The notes below the pieces were generated by a model. It was not told where the DNA came from. It searched no databases and saw only the letters and a program-made list of their open reading frames with translations. From Bacillota bacterium (GTDB lineage: Bacteria; Bacillota; Clostridia; Christensenellales; SZUA-584): 64,000 nt of DNA. Shown here one piece after another: positions 32,405-40,590 of the stretch (position 1 is its first letter; every line of letters begins with the position of its first letter). The DNA is taken from NCBI GenBank assembly GCA_023397655.1, contig JAEWTW010000026.1, positions 62,001 to 126,000 of the forward strand, written 5' to 3'. A program made the position numbers and the translations under genes.

Positions 32405-32719
32405 CTACTTCTCAATGCTAAATTGTACGTCTTTCGGTAATGCCAGGCCGCATGCCACTTCGACTCCCTTGATGACCGCCGACGGTACCGGGCAGGCCAC
32501 ATGGCGGCAATGCTTGTGTGCCGCTCCGTACACCCGCGAATCGAGAAACTTTGAAAAGCACTCCGAATAGCTGTCGATCTCCTGCAGTTCCGCTTCCATC
32601 TGCTTCACGGCAGGGCAGTCGGATTCGATGGCGACATTGGCGGTCTGCATGTCCTCCGACGTGACGGTAACCGTTGTGTTCAGCCCGCAGATGCCCGGCT
32701 TCACCTTAACCGTTGCCAT
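32405..32719 (-). CDS. DUF6951-like small Cys-containing protein
   Basis: 104 residues. It starts MATVKVKPGICGLNTTVTVT and has a conserved-looking HCRHVACPVPSAVIKGVEVA segment; several Cys (near 11, 35, 54, 71, 76, 90) suggest metal or cofactor binding. It resembles the DUF6951 family of anaerobes, often found beside corrinoid or homocysteine methyltransferases; that assignment is from memory of the pattern. Here it follows the homocysteine methyltransferase-like gene by one base, so the two probably act together. Reaction unknown. Confidence 0.65.
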   Translation of the reverse strand: MATVKVKPGICGLNTTVTVTSEDMQTANVAIESDCPAVKQMEAELQEIDSYSECFSKFLDSRVYGAAHKHCRHVACPVPSAVIKGVEVACGLALPKDVQFSIEK

Positions 32720-32720
32720 A

Positions 32721-33614
32721 TTAAGCCCTCTTCAGCGCGACGACCGCCTGCTTCATGGCGGTGATGTGCGCCGGAGTGGTGCCGCAGCACCCGCCGATGA
32801 TGTTGGCGCCCGCCTTTACGATTGCCTGTATATACGCGGCCATCACCTCAGGTGTTTCGGGATATACGGTCTCCCCGTTCACCGTTTCGGGCAGTCCGGC
32901 GTTGGCGTGTACCAGTATCGGCTTATCAGGGAAGGCTGTGCGCAGCTCCCGGACGATCTCCACCATGCGTTCCATGCCGTTGCCGCAGTTGGTCCCGATG
33001 ATGTCCGCGCCCGCTTCGATGACTGCCTCCGCAGCTTCCGCTGGCGATGTACCCATCATCGTCCGGTATTCGCCCGACTTGGTTTTATCGAACGTGAACG
33101 TGCAGATAACTTCGCAGGACGTGTTCTCCTTAGCCGCTTTCACAGCGATCACAGCCTCATCCTTGTCCATCATCGTTTCGATGCAGATCGCGTCCGCGCC
33201 GCCCTTTTCCAGAGCAGTGGCCTGCTCCTTGAACGACTCGTACAGCTCCTCCTCCGAAACCTCCCCGATGATGAGCATCTTTCCGGTCGGGCCTATGGAC
33301 GCAATCACATGCTTGTCGCCCGCGGCTTCACGGGATGCCCGCGCTGCCGCCTCATTGATCTCTGCCGCGCGCTCGGCCAGCCCATAGCTTTTCAGCTTGA
33401 TGCTGCTGCCGCCAAAGCTGTTGGTTTCCACCATGTCCGCTCCCGCCTCGATATAGCTCTTCGCGATGTCGCGCACGTCCTCGTATCTGTCCAGACACCA
33501 GCGCTCGGGGCAGTCTCCCGCTTTCAGGCCTTTCTGATAAAGAAACGTTCCCCACGCGCCGTCCGATACGAGTATCCTGCCCTCTTTGACAGCTTCGGTG
33601 ATCTTTTTCGCCAT
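32721..33614 (-). CDS. Homocysteine S-methyltransferase-like protein (MetH N-terminal domain type)
   Basis: 297 residues, one TIM barrel. Zinc-binding Cys are in GTNCGNGMERM and in the terminal GGCCGTTPAHI; the opening ILVSDGAWGTFLYQKGLKAG and ETNSFGGSSIKLKSYGL match the homocysteine-binding half of MetH. It lacks folate, B12 and reactivation domains, so it would need a partner methyl donor such as a corrinoid protein or S-methylmethionine. Methyl transfer to homocysteine or another thiol is likely. It forms a two-gene unit with the DUF6951-like gene, next to the glycine/serine region that supplies one-carbon units. Confidence 0.8.
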   Translation of the reverse strand: MAKKITEAVKEGRILVSDGAWGTFLYQKGLKAGDCPERWCLDRYEDVRDIAKSYIEAGADMVETNSFGGSSIKLKSYGLAERAAEINEAAARASREAAGDKHVIASIGPTGKMLIIGEVSEEELYESFKEQATALEKGGADAICIETMMDKDEAVIAVKAAKENTSCEVICTFTFDKTKSGEYRTMMGTSPAEAAEAVIEAGADIIGTNCGNGMERMVEIVRELRTAFPDKPILVHANAGLPETVNGETVYPETPEVMAAYIQAIVKAGANIIGGCCGTTPAHITAMKQAVVALKRA

Positions 33615-33701
33615 CGGTTCTCTCCCTTCGACGCTCTGTCGTTTGGTTATACTTTATTCCATATGCACGTATAAGACAAGTATATATGCTTTACCCAACG
33701 G

Positions 33702-34730
33702 TCAGCATACTAACTCCGCCAAAACGGCAACCGCTATGTCCACGTCCTCACGCGAGACACCGTAATGAGTAACGAACCGGCCTTCGGTTCCCTCAAAGCC
33801 GTTGATCTTGACGCCTTTCTCGCGCATACGCGCAGGCAGTGCCGCGAGCGCCGACACGGGTCGATCCAGCCGGAAGAACACCAGGTTGATGTCCACCGCG
33901 TCCGCATCCACCGTCACGCCGGGTATCTCGGTGAGCCGCTGCGCCATATATTTCGCGTTGTCATGGTCCTCCTGCAAACGGCTTGGCATGTCGCGCAGCG
34001 CAATGATACCCGCCGCGGCGAGAAAGCCTGCCTGCCGCATGCCCCCGCCCAGCAACTTGCGGTGCTTGCGCGCACGCTCCACGAACGCCGCGTCGCCCGC
34101 CAGCACCGACCCCACGGGTGCGCACAGCCCCTTGGACAGGCAGCACATGACCGAGTCGCAATGCGCCGCCAACTGACCAACCGGGACGCCCAGTGACAAC
34201 GCCGCATTGAAGATGCGCGCCCCGTCCAGATGCACCTTGAGACCCCTGCTTTGCGCCAGCCGGTAAACCGCCGCCATCGTTTGCTCCGGCACCACGCGGC
34301 CGCCCGCCAGCGCGTTCTCCATCAGCACCAGCGATGTACGGGGCTCGTGGATATCGCCCGAGCGTATCGCCGCTTCTATCAGTGCCGCATCCGGTATGCC
34401 GTTCTCATAGGGTATCGTGCGGACGGATACGCCGGACAGCACCGCCGCCACCCCTACCTCGTGTATCACCACATGGCACTGCGCCCCGGCGATCACCTCG
34501 TCGCCCCGGCGCGTGTACGTCATTACCGCCAGTTGGTTGCCCATCGTACCGGACGGTACAAACAGTGCCGCCTCCTTACCGAAAGTTTCGGCAGCCAGCC
34601 GCTCCAGCTCACTCACCGTCGGGTCGTCTCCATATACGTCGTCGCCCACCGCCGCTTCAAACATGCTCTGACGCATCTCGGGCGTCGGCTGGGTCACGGT
34701 ATCGCTTCTCAAGTCAATCCAGCGTTCCAT
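33702..34730 (-). CDS. ltaE: Low-specificity threonine aldolase
   Basis: 342 residues. WIDLRSDTVTQPTPEMRQSM is the family opening; VGDDVYGDDPTVSELE and FVPSGTMGNQLAV bind the cofactor phosphate; LDGARIFNAA holds the Asp that pairs with pyridoxal phosphate; and the Lys is in CCLSKGLCAPVGSVL. It splits threonine (and allo-threonine) to glycine and acetaldehyde, feeding the glycine cleavage system nearby. ATG 34730 follows GGAGG; a much longer in-frame start at 34973 would cross the hairpin repeat and is rejected. Confidence 0.93.
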   Translation of the reverse strand: MERWIDLRSDTVTQPTPEMRQSMFEAAVGDDVYGDDPTVSELERLAAETFGKEAALFVPSGTMGNQLAVMTYTRRGDEVIAGAQCHVVIHEVGVAAVLSGVSVRTIPYENGIPDAALIEAAIRSGDIHEPRTSLVLMENALAGGRVVPEQTMAAVYRLAQSRGLKVHLDGARIFNAALSLGVPVGQLAAHCDSVMCCLSKGLCAPVGSVLAGDAAFVERARKHRKLLGGGMRQAGFLAAAGIIALRDMPSRLQEDHDNAKYMAQRLTEIPGVTVDADAVDINLVFFRLDRPVSALAALPARMREKGVKINGFEGTEGRFVTHYGVSREDVDIAVAVLAELVC

Positions 34731-34868
34731 TGTTCTGCCTCCGTTTTTGATTCTCTTACGCAAATATTCGCGTCTGCCGCGCCGGCTTCCTGCTATGGCG
34801 GCAAACTTCTTCTCAGCGGCATTTAGGCAATTTTGCAAATCCTCTTGAACCGGCCATCCATAAGCATA

Positions 34869-34954
34869 AGGGCAATGTTTTGTCCAAAGCATTGCCCTAT
34901 TAGGATTCTTAAGGGATGAATCCCTTAAGCGGTGGTGTGGAGGCAGAGCCTCCA
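34869..34954. repeat. Second, inverted copy of the hairpin repeat
   Basis: Three stems in the order and form of the first copy, on the opposite strand: AGGGCAATG/CATTGCCCT (34869-34898), CTTAAGGGA/TCCCTTAAG (34908-34929) and TGGAGGC/GCCTCCA (34938-34954). Between copies the GGAGGCTCTGCCTCC stem and the CACACCACCGC linker are identical while the other stems vary but keep pairing. Confidence 0.75.
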
Positions 34955-34990
34955 CGGTCTCTTTCCACGGCATTCAATCACCGCTATTGC

Positions 34991-35626
34991 TTACGCCTTT
35001 CTCACCGGATAGCGCAGTATCGTCCGCATTTTGGACGGCTCCGTCTTTCTCGGGTCGCCTAGATATATCTCGTGATGCTTACGTGTATCCGACAGATCGC
35101 GAACCAGGCCGTTCTGCGCCATGTACGCCTCCATCTTCTCAATCGTGGCCGGCTCATCGCTGTACGGTCCGATGTGCATGCACTGCACGCAAAGCCCTTC
35201 GGTGAAAAGCTCCAGCCGGGCTATGTCCGTATCCAGCTTCTTTTTACGGCTCACTTCCGCCGCTGCCCACTCATACACCTGCTGTGTTACAAATTCCGGC
35301 TGGCGGATCATTGCCGTCCAGCAATATTTGTCCTTATCCTGAAAATCAGCGTGTTCCGGGTCATCCATCCACCACAGCCCCTCCAGCGGCGGCACCACGT
35401 ACTCAAAATATCCTTCCGGCGAGTTACCGCTTTTGGGTGACATCTTGATCGTGTACGTCAGTGCGTATAGCAGCTCCACTGCACGTTGAAACTCCCCCTC
35501 TTCGTCGTTGGGGTTGCCGCGTCCGTCCGCCATGATGAACGTCATCGGACCAACGTCGATCACCGACGGCGTCGTTTTGGGAGCATACAGCTCCTTATAG
35601 GCTGTTTTATAGTCCAGTTTGCTCAT
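34991..35626 (-). CDS. GyrI-like small-molecule-binding domain protein
   Basis: 211 residues. The pattern LDYKTAYKELYAPKTTPSVI, then FIMADGRGNPN, GLWWMDDPEHADFQDKDKYC and a final MRTILRYPVRKA fits the GyrI-like family of ligand-binding proteins related to the effector domains of MerR/AraC regulators. There is no DNA-binding domain, so it may bind or hydrolyse a small compound. It is transcribed after the WYL regulator gene and has its own operator copy, identical in form to that of the regulator, so it is a probable target. Confidence 0.8.
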   Translation of the reverse strand: MSKLDYKTAYKELYAPKTTPSVIDVGPMTFIMADGRGNPNDEEGEFQRAVELLYALTYTIKMSPKSGNSPEGYFEYVVPPLEGLWWMDDPEHADFQDKDKYCWTAMIRQPEFVTQQVYEWAAAEVSRKKKLDTDIARLELFTEGLCVQCMHIGPYSDEPATIEKMEAYMAQNGLVRDLSDTRKHHEIYLGDPRKTEPSKMRTILRYPVRKA

Positions 35627-35671
35627 CTCTCATCCTCTTTTCGTCATTGATGAGATCAGTATAGCGCTCAT

Positions 35672-35695
35672 AATATGACACATTACCGTCATATT
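35672..35695. promoter_or_regulatory. Operator ATGAC-N8-GTCAT before the GyrI-like gene
   Basis: AATATGAC and GTCATATT form a perfect inverted repeat with 8-bp spacer, 46-69 bp upstream of the start. The same ATGAC-N8-GTCAT element occurs upstream of the WYL regulator gene, so that regulator is the likely binder. Confidence 0.6.
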
Positions 35696-36590
35696 ACTGA
35701 TATAGATTCAAAATATTTTTTAGCTTATCCGTTACCTCAGCGCGCAGCTCGGACGGCTCAAGCACCTCGCAGTGCTCTCCGAACGAGGTCACATAGCTGA
35801 ACGCCCAATCGCCCGCCGGCATTTGCACCCGTGCAATGAAGCCGCCGTCCTCCAACCGCTCATACGTCTCAAACTCGTCGTACACACGGAATGCCATCTG
35901 AGCGGATAACCGCAGCACTAACTCCACCATCTCGACAGGATGGCAGCTGCCTTCCGGCAACACAGTACTAGGGCACGTGCGCTCAAAACGCTCGGCGATG
36001 ACGGTCAGGTCCTTGATACGACGCAGCTTGTAGAAGCGAAAATCCTGCCGCAGCCGGCAAAATCCGAACAGATACCACGCCTGCCCCTTGAAGCAAAGCT
36101 TCATCGGCTCGACGGTGCGCGCCGTTATTTCACCGCGCCCGCTGGCGTATTGAAACGATACGACGAATTGTCCCAATATGGCGGATTTGAGCTGCCAAAA
36201 CAGCTCCGCCAACTGTTTGGGGTTCTGCCACGACGTGAAGTCCACCTCAACCCAATCGGCTGCCGGCTGCCCCAGCAGGCCTCCCAGCTTTCGCAGAGCA
36301 CTATCCTCCGCGCCCGGCGTCACCTGTCCCAGCGCCCTCAGCGACGACAGCACGTCTGCCTTTTCGGCCTCGGTCAGCAACGCCTTATTCAAAACAAAAC
36401 CGGGAAGGAGCGCGATGCCGCCGCCCTTGCCCTTGTTCATGTATACCGGTATGCCCGCCGCAGAGAGCGCCTCCACGTCGCGGTAAATTGTCCGCTGTGA
36501 CACCTCGAACCGCTCCGCCAGCATACCGGCAGTCACCCGTTCGCGCTCCAGCAGTATATAGATGATTTCGAACAGCCGGTCAAGCTTCAT
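35694..36590 (-). CDS. YafY-type regulator with HTH and WYL domains
   Basis: 298 residues. N-terminal helix-turn-helix MLAERFEVSQRTIYRDVEAL, wing with MNKGKGGGIALLPGF, then a WYL domain in which GQAWYLFGFCRLRQDFRFYK carries the conserved motif, and a C-terminal WCX-like extension ending the protein. Such regulators sense ligands through the WYL domain. The start at 36590 has GGAGG 8 bases upstream; ATG 36596 is too close to it. The operator palindrome in its promoter suggests autoregulation, and the same site precedes the GyrI-like gene. Confidence 0.85.
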   Translation of the reverse strand: MKLDRLFEIIYILLERERVTAGMLAERFEVSQRTIYRDVEALSAAGIPVYMNKGKGGGIALLPGFVLNKALLTEAEKADVLSSLRALGQVTPGAEDSALRKLGGLLGQPAADWVEVDFTSWQNPKQLAELFWQLKSAILGQFVVSFQYASGRGEITARTVEPMKLCFKGQAWYLFGFCRLRQDFRFYKLRRIKDLTVIAERFERTCPSTVLPEGSCHPVEMVELVLRLSAQMAFRVYDEFETYERLEDGGFIARVQMPAGDWAFSYVTSFGEHCEVLEPSELRAEVTDKLKNILNLYQ

Positions 36591-36623
36591 AGCCATGCCC
36601 TCCGCTGTCACTGTAACAGCTAA

Positions 36624-36645
36624 ACATGACACCGGCAAGTCATAT
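36624..36645. promoter_or_regulatory. Operator ATGAC-N8-GTCAT before the WYL regulator gene
   Basis: ACATGAC (to 36630), 8-bp spacer, GTCATAT (from 36639). It overlaps a possible TTGCCG-17-TACAGT promoter on the minus strand. Same element as at 35672-35695. Confidence 0.55.
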
Positions 36646-36653
36646 TTTATCGG

Positions 36654-37610
36654 CTAGCGGTCAGCCCTTACGGACTTATCCGAAACGGTAGCAGCCTCCA
36701 GTATCCGCTGTACACGCAGCGCGTCTTCAATGCCGACCGCAGCCGGAACGCCGTCCTTTATCCTCCCAAAATAATCGGCCATCTCATCCCGGACAGGATC
36801 ATTCTGTGCCACGTCCAGCTGCTGTAAACCGTCCGCATCGCACAGCAGCAGATGTCCCGGCCGAACGCCGCAGATGTATCCGCCCGTGCCCACGATCTCA
36901 AAGCGGATGTTCTTGCGTCCCGCAATGTACGGGTAATCCCGTATCCAGCCGCCGTTCAGAGACGCCGCCACGCCATTCTCAAAGCGCAGCAGCACCGACG
37001 CCCGGTCCTCCTTGCTGCCGCCAGCAAAGTTTTGCGTATGGCACGTTACGCGCCCCGGCTCTGCACCCGCCAGCCAGCACGCAAGGTCCAGCGTGTGCAC
37101 CATCGTTTCCCGCACATAGCCACTGTTTAAGTACCAAGCGCTATGGGGAATGGTTTGCCAGAAGTTCAGCGTGACACCGACCAATTCTCCGATACGCCCT
37201 GCTGCCAGCAGGCTGTGCGCCATTTTGAACAGGCTCTCAAAACGCATCTTGTAACCCACGCCGAGGTTGATGCCATGAGCCGCGCACACCTCACGGATGC
37301 GCAATGTGTCTTCCACGGAAACCCCTGTTGGCTTTTCGCAAAACACATGACGTATGCCCGCATTCGCCGCTGTCTGTATGTCCGGCAGATGCCGTTCCGT
37401 CGATGTCGCCACGACCAGCGCTTCCGCGCCCGAATGAGCCAGCATGTCCTCCAGCGAATCATAAAAACGGGTGCCCGCTTCAGCAGCCAGTGCCTCACCC
37501 CGCCCCCTTGTCCGGTTGGCAATCCCTGCAATGGGATACTCCAAATCTTGAAACGCTTTGACGAAATACTGCCCGGCGTATCCCGCACCGCTGATACCGA
37601 TCTTTATCAT
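36654..37610 (-). CDS. Gfo/Idh/MocA-family NAD(P)-dependent oxidoreductase
   Basis: 318 residues. N-terminal Rossmann fold IKIGISGAGYAGQYFVKAFQ; the family motif with catalytic Lys is HVFCEKPTGVSVEDTL; a second alpha/beta domain begins near GVGYKMRFESLFKMAHSL. These enzymes oxidise or reduce sugars, inositols or related polyols. The ATG at 37610 follows GGAGGGGTG. It stands alone between the NlpC/P60 gene and the WYL regulator, so the substrate cannot be inferred. Confidence 0.85.
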   Translation of the reverse strand: MIKIGISGAGYAGQYFVKAFQDLEYPIAGIANRTRGRGEALAAEAGTRFYDSLEDMLAHSGAEALVVATSTERHLPDIQTAANAGIRHVFCEKPTGVSVEDTLRIREVCAAHGINLGVGYKMRFESLFKMAHSLLAAGRIGELVGVTLNFWQTIPHSAWYLNSGYVRETMVHTLDLACWLAGAEPGRVTCHTQNFAGGSKEDRASVLLRFENGVAASLNGGWIRDYPYIAGRKNIRFEIVGTGGYICGVRPGHLLLCDADGLQQLDVAQNDPVRDEMADYFGRIKDGVPAAVGIEDALRVQRILEAATVSDKSVRADR

Positions 37611-37642
37611 GACACCCCTCCCTCTCGCATCCATTGTACTAC

Positions 37643-37675
37643 AAAAAAGAGCCGACCGGTACGATTCAGCTCTTT
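37643..37675 (-). terminator. Terminator of the NlpC/P60 gene
   Basis: Minus-strand AAAGAGC plus GA, pairing with TC and GCTCTTT (10 bp with one G-U, 10-nt loop), followed by TTTTTTG. Confidence 0.7.
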
Positions 37676-37720
37676 CATCATATCATTTATCTGTAGCTTG
37701 CTGCGCCGGGCTGTGAAACA

Positions 37721-38593
37721 TCAGCGCGGTCTCGCATACATCACGACCTCCCAGTCGCCGCCGTTGCCCTCCTGCCCCCACAGATCGTCCACTTCCACAC
37801 CATTCTGAGGATTCTTTGCTTCCACGATTCTGCCGTTACCCGCATATATGGCCACATGATGGATGTTGCGCCAACGGCCCGCGTTGCTGGAATGCTTTGT
37901 CCAGAATATTAAATCGCCGGGTTTCAGTTCGTCCTTGGAAATCTCAAATCCGTTTTCGTGGCAGTACTGCGCCTGCCTGGCCGCCGTTCCCGGGATGTCG
38001 ATGCCCGCCTTTTTGTAAGCCCACTGCGCAAGATACGAGCAGTCCACATAATTGCCCGTTCCCCGCTTCGACTTGGAATACGGATCGCCCAGCCGCGTCA
38101 TCGCCTGATCGACAATTGTCTGACCCGTCGCGTTTGTGATCTGTCCGGTCAGCAAAGACGCAATGTCTGAAAGGCCGGATGTTCCCAACAAACTGCTTAA
38201 TCCTTCTGCATTCATACCGGAGAGCAAGCTCATCATCGCAGCGTTCATGCTGTTGTTCTCGCCGGATGTGTTGCTCATCATCATCAGAAGCAGCGACATC
38301 AGCGTATTGTTGTCGCTGTCCACGCCTGCTGTTTCATTCAGTGTCGTGACATCCGCCGCCGCTTCCGGTTGTGCTGCAGCATCACCGGCATTATTCCAGC
38401 CGCTCACAGCCGCCTCATACAGCGTCATCTCCGGCTCGGAATTTTCCGCCGCCGTTTCTGCGGAACCGTCGCTGAGCTGCGCCTCAAGGCAGGCAGAGAA
38501 AGTCTGTGTATCTGCCGCCGCCCTTTGTGCCGTCGCTCCGGATGCATTATTATACTGAACTGAAAGCCAGTTGTTAAATGCAACTGCGTTCAT
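37721..38593 (-). CDS. NlpC/P60-domain cell wall peptidase without a signal peptide
   Basis: 290 residues. The C-terminal third is a NlpC/P60 cysteine peptidase: catalytic Cys in GNYVDCSYLAQWAYKKAG, His in IHHVAIYAGNGRIVEA, with LKPGDLIFWT before it. The first 150 residues are Ala/Asn/Ser-rich with a Met-rich stretch (MSLLLMMMSNTSG) and no signal peptide or wall-binding domain. Export by the flagellar secretion route, as with FlgJ-like enzymes, is one possibility; a cytoplasmic role is another. ATG 38593 has a weak, distant ribosome site (AAGGA at 14 bases), but a stop codon lies immediately upstream in frame. Confidence 0.75.
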   Translation of the reverse strand: MNAVAFNNWLSVQYNNASGATAQRAAADTQTFSACLEAQLSDGSAETAAENSEPEMTLYEAAVSGWNNAGDAAAQPEAAADVTTLNETAGVDSDNNTLMSLLLMMMSNTSGENNSMNAAMMSLLSGMNAEGLSSLLGTSGLSDIASLLTGQITNATGQTIVDQAMTRLGDPYSKSKRGTGNYVDCSYLAQWAYKKAGIDIPGTAARQAQYCHENGFEISKDELKPGDLIFWTKHSSNAGRWRNIHHVAIYAGNGRIVEAKNPQNGVEVDDLWGQEGNGGDWEVVMYARPR

Positions 38594-38807
38594 TTGCTGT
38601 TAATCGTTCCTTTCACCAGATGCTTTTGATGTATATTTGTGATAGTCCGTATATTTAATACCCCGGATCGCATTATTTGAAGCATAAATTTTTACAATTA
38701 AAATCGTAAGTTCATATGCATCTATTATTAATTGGCACAGATCTCAAATCGTTATTCATGTCGGGCACCCGTTGGCTCATATGATATCAGGAAGGAAGGT
38801 ATCGATC

Positions 38808-40508
38808 ATGAATATAAACAGTCAGTATTTGTTTGAGCCGCCGCAGCCCGACAATCCGACCGACGCCGAACGGTACGTCCTGGCCCGCTCTTCGCTGGAG
38901 GAGAAAGGCTGGGCTGAGGATCTGGATGCCATTCTGCATCAGCTGTCACCCCCTGCGCCCATTACCAGCCTTGCCCCTCCAGGACAGTTCAAGGGGCTGA
39001 AGGTAGGCGTGATTGGAGGGGGGCTGGCAGGCCTTGCTGCCGCCTATGAGCTGCGCAAGCTGGGATTTGACATAACGGTTTACGACGCGCTGGAAGACCG
39101 CGTCGGCGGGAGAATTTATACCTACTATTTTAACGGGCAGAAGGATCTGTATCACGAATTCGGCGCCATGCGCATCCCGGTAACACACGAGACGGTCTGG
39201 CACTACGTCAACCTGTTCAATCTACCCACACGCACATTTATCCAATATAACCCCAACGGATACGCATTTTTGAAAAACATACGGGTACGCAGCGACCGTG
39301 ATGGTTATAACGTCATGCAATACATTTACCCCCACTACGACCTGACCAGCTATGAAAGAACTTTGAACTGGCAGCAGCTGTTCTACATCGGCATAGACAG
39401 CCCTCTGCTGTCAGCGACCCCGGAGGAGCGCCTGCAGATCATTCAGGTCTTGCCGCAATACAGCGACAAAGCGCTCATTTGGAGCGGCAACACCAGTTTG
39501 CGCATGATGCAGGTGGGAGGGCTGAGCCAGGGCGCCATCAACCTGGTTTCCAACTTTCATCCGGTGCTTGTGGGTAACCTGTATAACAGTTACATCGACT
39601 ATGCGCAGGAGGACTATGCCGCCAGCACGACCTATGTGTATGAGATACCCGGAGGACTTTGCAAGCTGCCTATGTCTTTCTATAACTCCTTTATGACATC
39701 AAACCCGTATCCGGAGCTGGCGGGCGCATATACGGGCTCGGTCTCCTATAAAAAAGGCTGCTGGGTGGAGGCCATTCAGTATGACGGTGGCGGAAAGGTG
39801 GAACTGCGTTACCGGCCGATCAGATCCAAACAACGTCTTGCGGAGGAGTTTGACTTTGTCGTCTGCGCCATACCCTTTTCCACTTTGAGGACTGTTGATA
39901 TCAACCCTCTGTTCAGCGGCATCAAGATGCGTGCGATCCGCGAGGTGAACTATACGCCCGCGCAGAAGTCCATGATACTGTGCCGGGAGCGGTTCTGGGA
40001 GAAAGAGGGCATCTTCGGCGGCGGCTCCATGACCGATCTTCCCGTGTCTTCCATCTGGTATCCGTCCGACCACGCCCAGTACCTCAACAATCCGTACGTT
40101 GTCAGTCCGGAAAACCTCTGGAAAAGGCCCGGTGTGATGCTGGCGTCGTATAATACCAATTTGGACTCAACCCGCCTGTACAATCAGCCGGAGGATGCGA
40201 TGCTGGAAGATATCAAGAAGGAGCTGTCCCAAGTACACGGTCTGCCCCTGAATTATATGGACAGCGTTATGCAGGGTTTTAAGTCGGTCAACTGGAACCA
40301 GCTGCCCAGCTTCCGCGGCGCGCTGTCCTACTTTGCGCCTGAGCAGAAAGAAATCTTCTCATACGGCATGGGGCTGCCCGAATATGAGGGACGGGTATTC
40401 TTTGCGGGAGAGCACATCTCAGGGCTTCACCGTTGGATGCAGGGTGCGCTGCAAACGGGTATGCAGGCCGCGAACGATCTGACGCTGTCCTGTCTGGCCA
40501 GACAATAG
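38808..40508 (+). CDS. Flavin monoamine oxidase / L-amino acid oxidase-like protein
   Basis: 566 residues. FAD-binding motif VGVIGGGLAGLAAAYELRKL near 67, followed by LEDRVGGRIYT; the C-terminal FAD contact is GRVFFAGEHISGLHRWMQGA, characteristic of the amine oxidase family. The closest look is to tryptophan 2-monooxygenase or L-amino acid oxidases, which have an extra N-terminal arm of the kind present here (about 60 residues). An oxygen-using enzyme is odd for an otherwise anaerobic gene set. Start at 38808 behind GGAAGGAAGG. Monocistronic with its own terminator. Confidence 0.82.
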   Translation: MNINSQYLFEPPQPDNPTDAERYVLARSSLEEKGWAEDLDAILHQLSPPAPITSLAPPGQFKGLKVGVIGGGLAGLAAAYELRKLGFDITVYDALEDRVGGRIYTYYFNGQKDLYHEFGAMRIPVTHETVWHYVNLFNLPTRTFIQYNPNGYAFLKNIRVRSDRDGYNVMQYIYPHYDLTSYERTLNWQQLFYIGIDSPLLSATPEERLQIIQVLPQYSDKALIWSGNTSLRMMQVGGLSQGAINLVSNFHPVLVGNLYNSYIDYAQEDYAASTTYVYEIPGGLCKLPMSFYNSFMTSNPYPELAGAYTGSVSYKKGCWVEAIQYDGGGKVELRYRPIRSKQRLAEEFDFVVCAIPFSTLRTVDINPLFSGIKMRAIREVNYTPAQKSMILCRERFWEKEGIFGGGSMTDLPVSSIWYPSDHAQYLNNPYVVSPENLWKRPGVMLASYNTNLDSTRLYNQPEDAMLEDIKKELSQVHGLPLNYMDSVMQGFKSVNWNQLPSFRGALSYFAPEQKEIFSYGMGLPEYEGRVFFAGEHISGLHRWMQGALQTGMQAANDLTLSCLARQ

Positions 40509-40532
40509 CCCCATGCACGCACTCCGATATAG

Positions 40533-40570
40533 AAAAAACCCCGAAAGCAGCTTGCCTTCGGGGTTTTTTT
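40533..40570. terminator. Bidirectional terminator between amine oxidase and acyl-CoA synthetase genes
   Basis: AAAAAACCCCGAA / TTCGGGGTTTTTTT with 11-nt loop: a strong stem with A tract before and T tract after, working for both convergent genes. Confidence 0.88.
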
Positions 40571-40590
40571 CGTGGCCTATATTTTTTCCG

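Noticed and set aside
34731..34973. An 81-codon N-terminal extension of threonine aldolase
   Set aside because: It would translate the hairpin repeat; the normal family start with a GGAGG site is at 34730.
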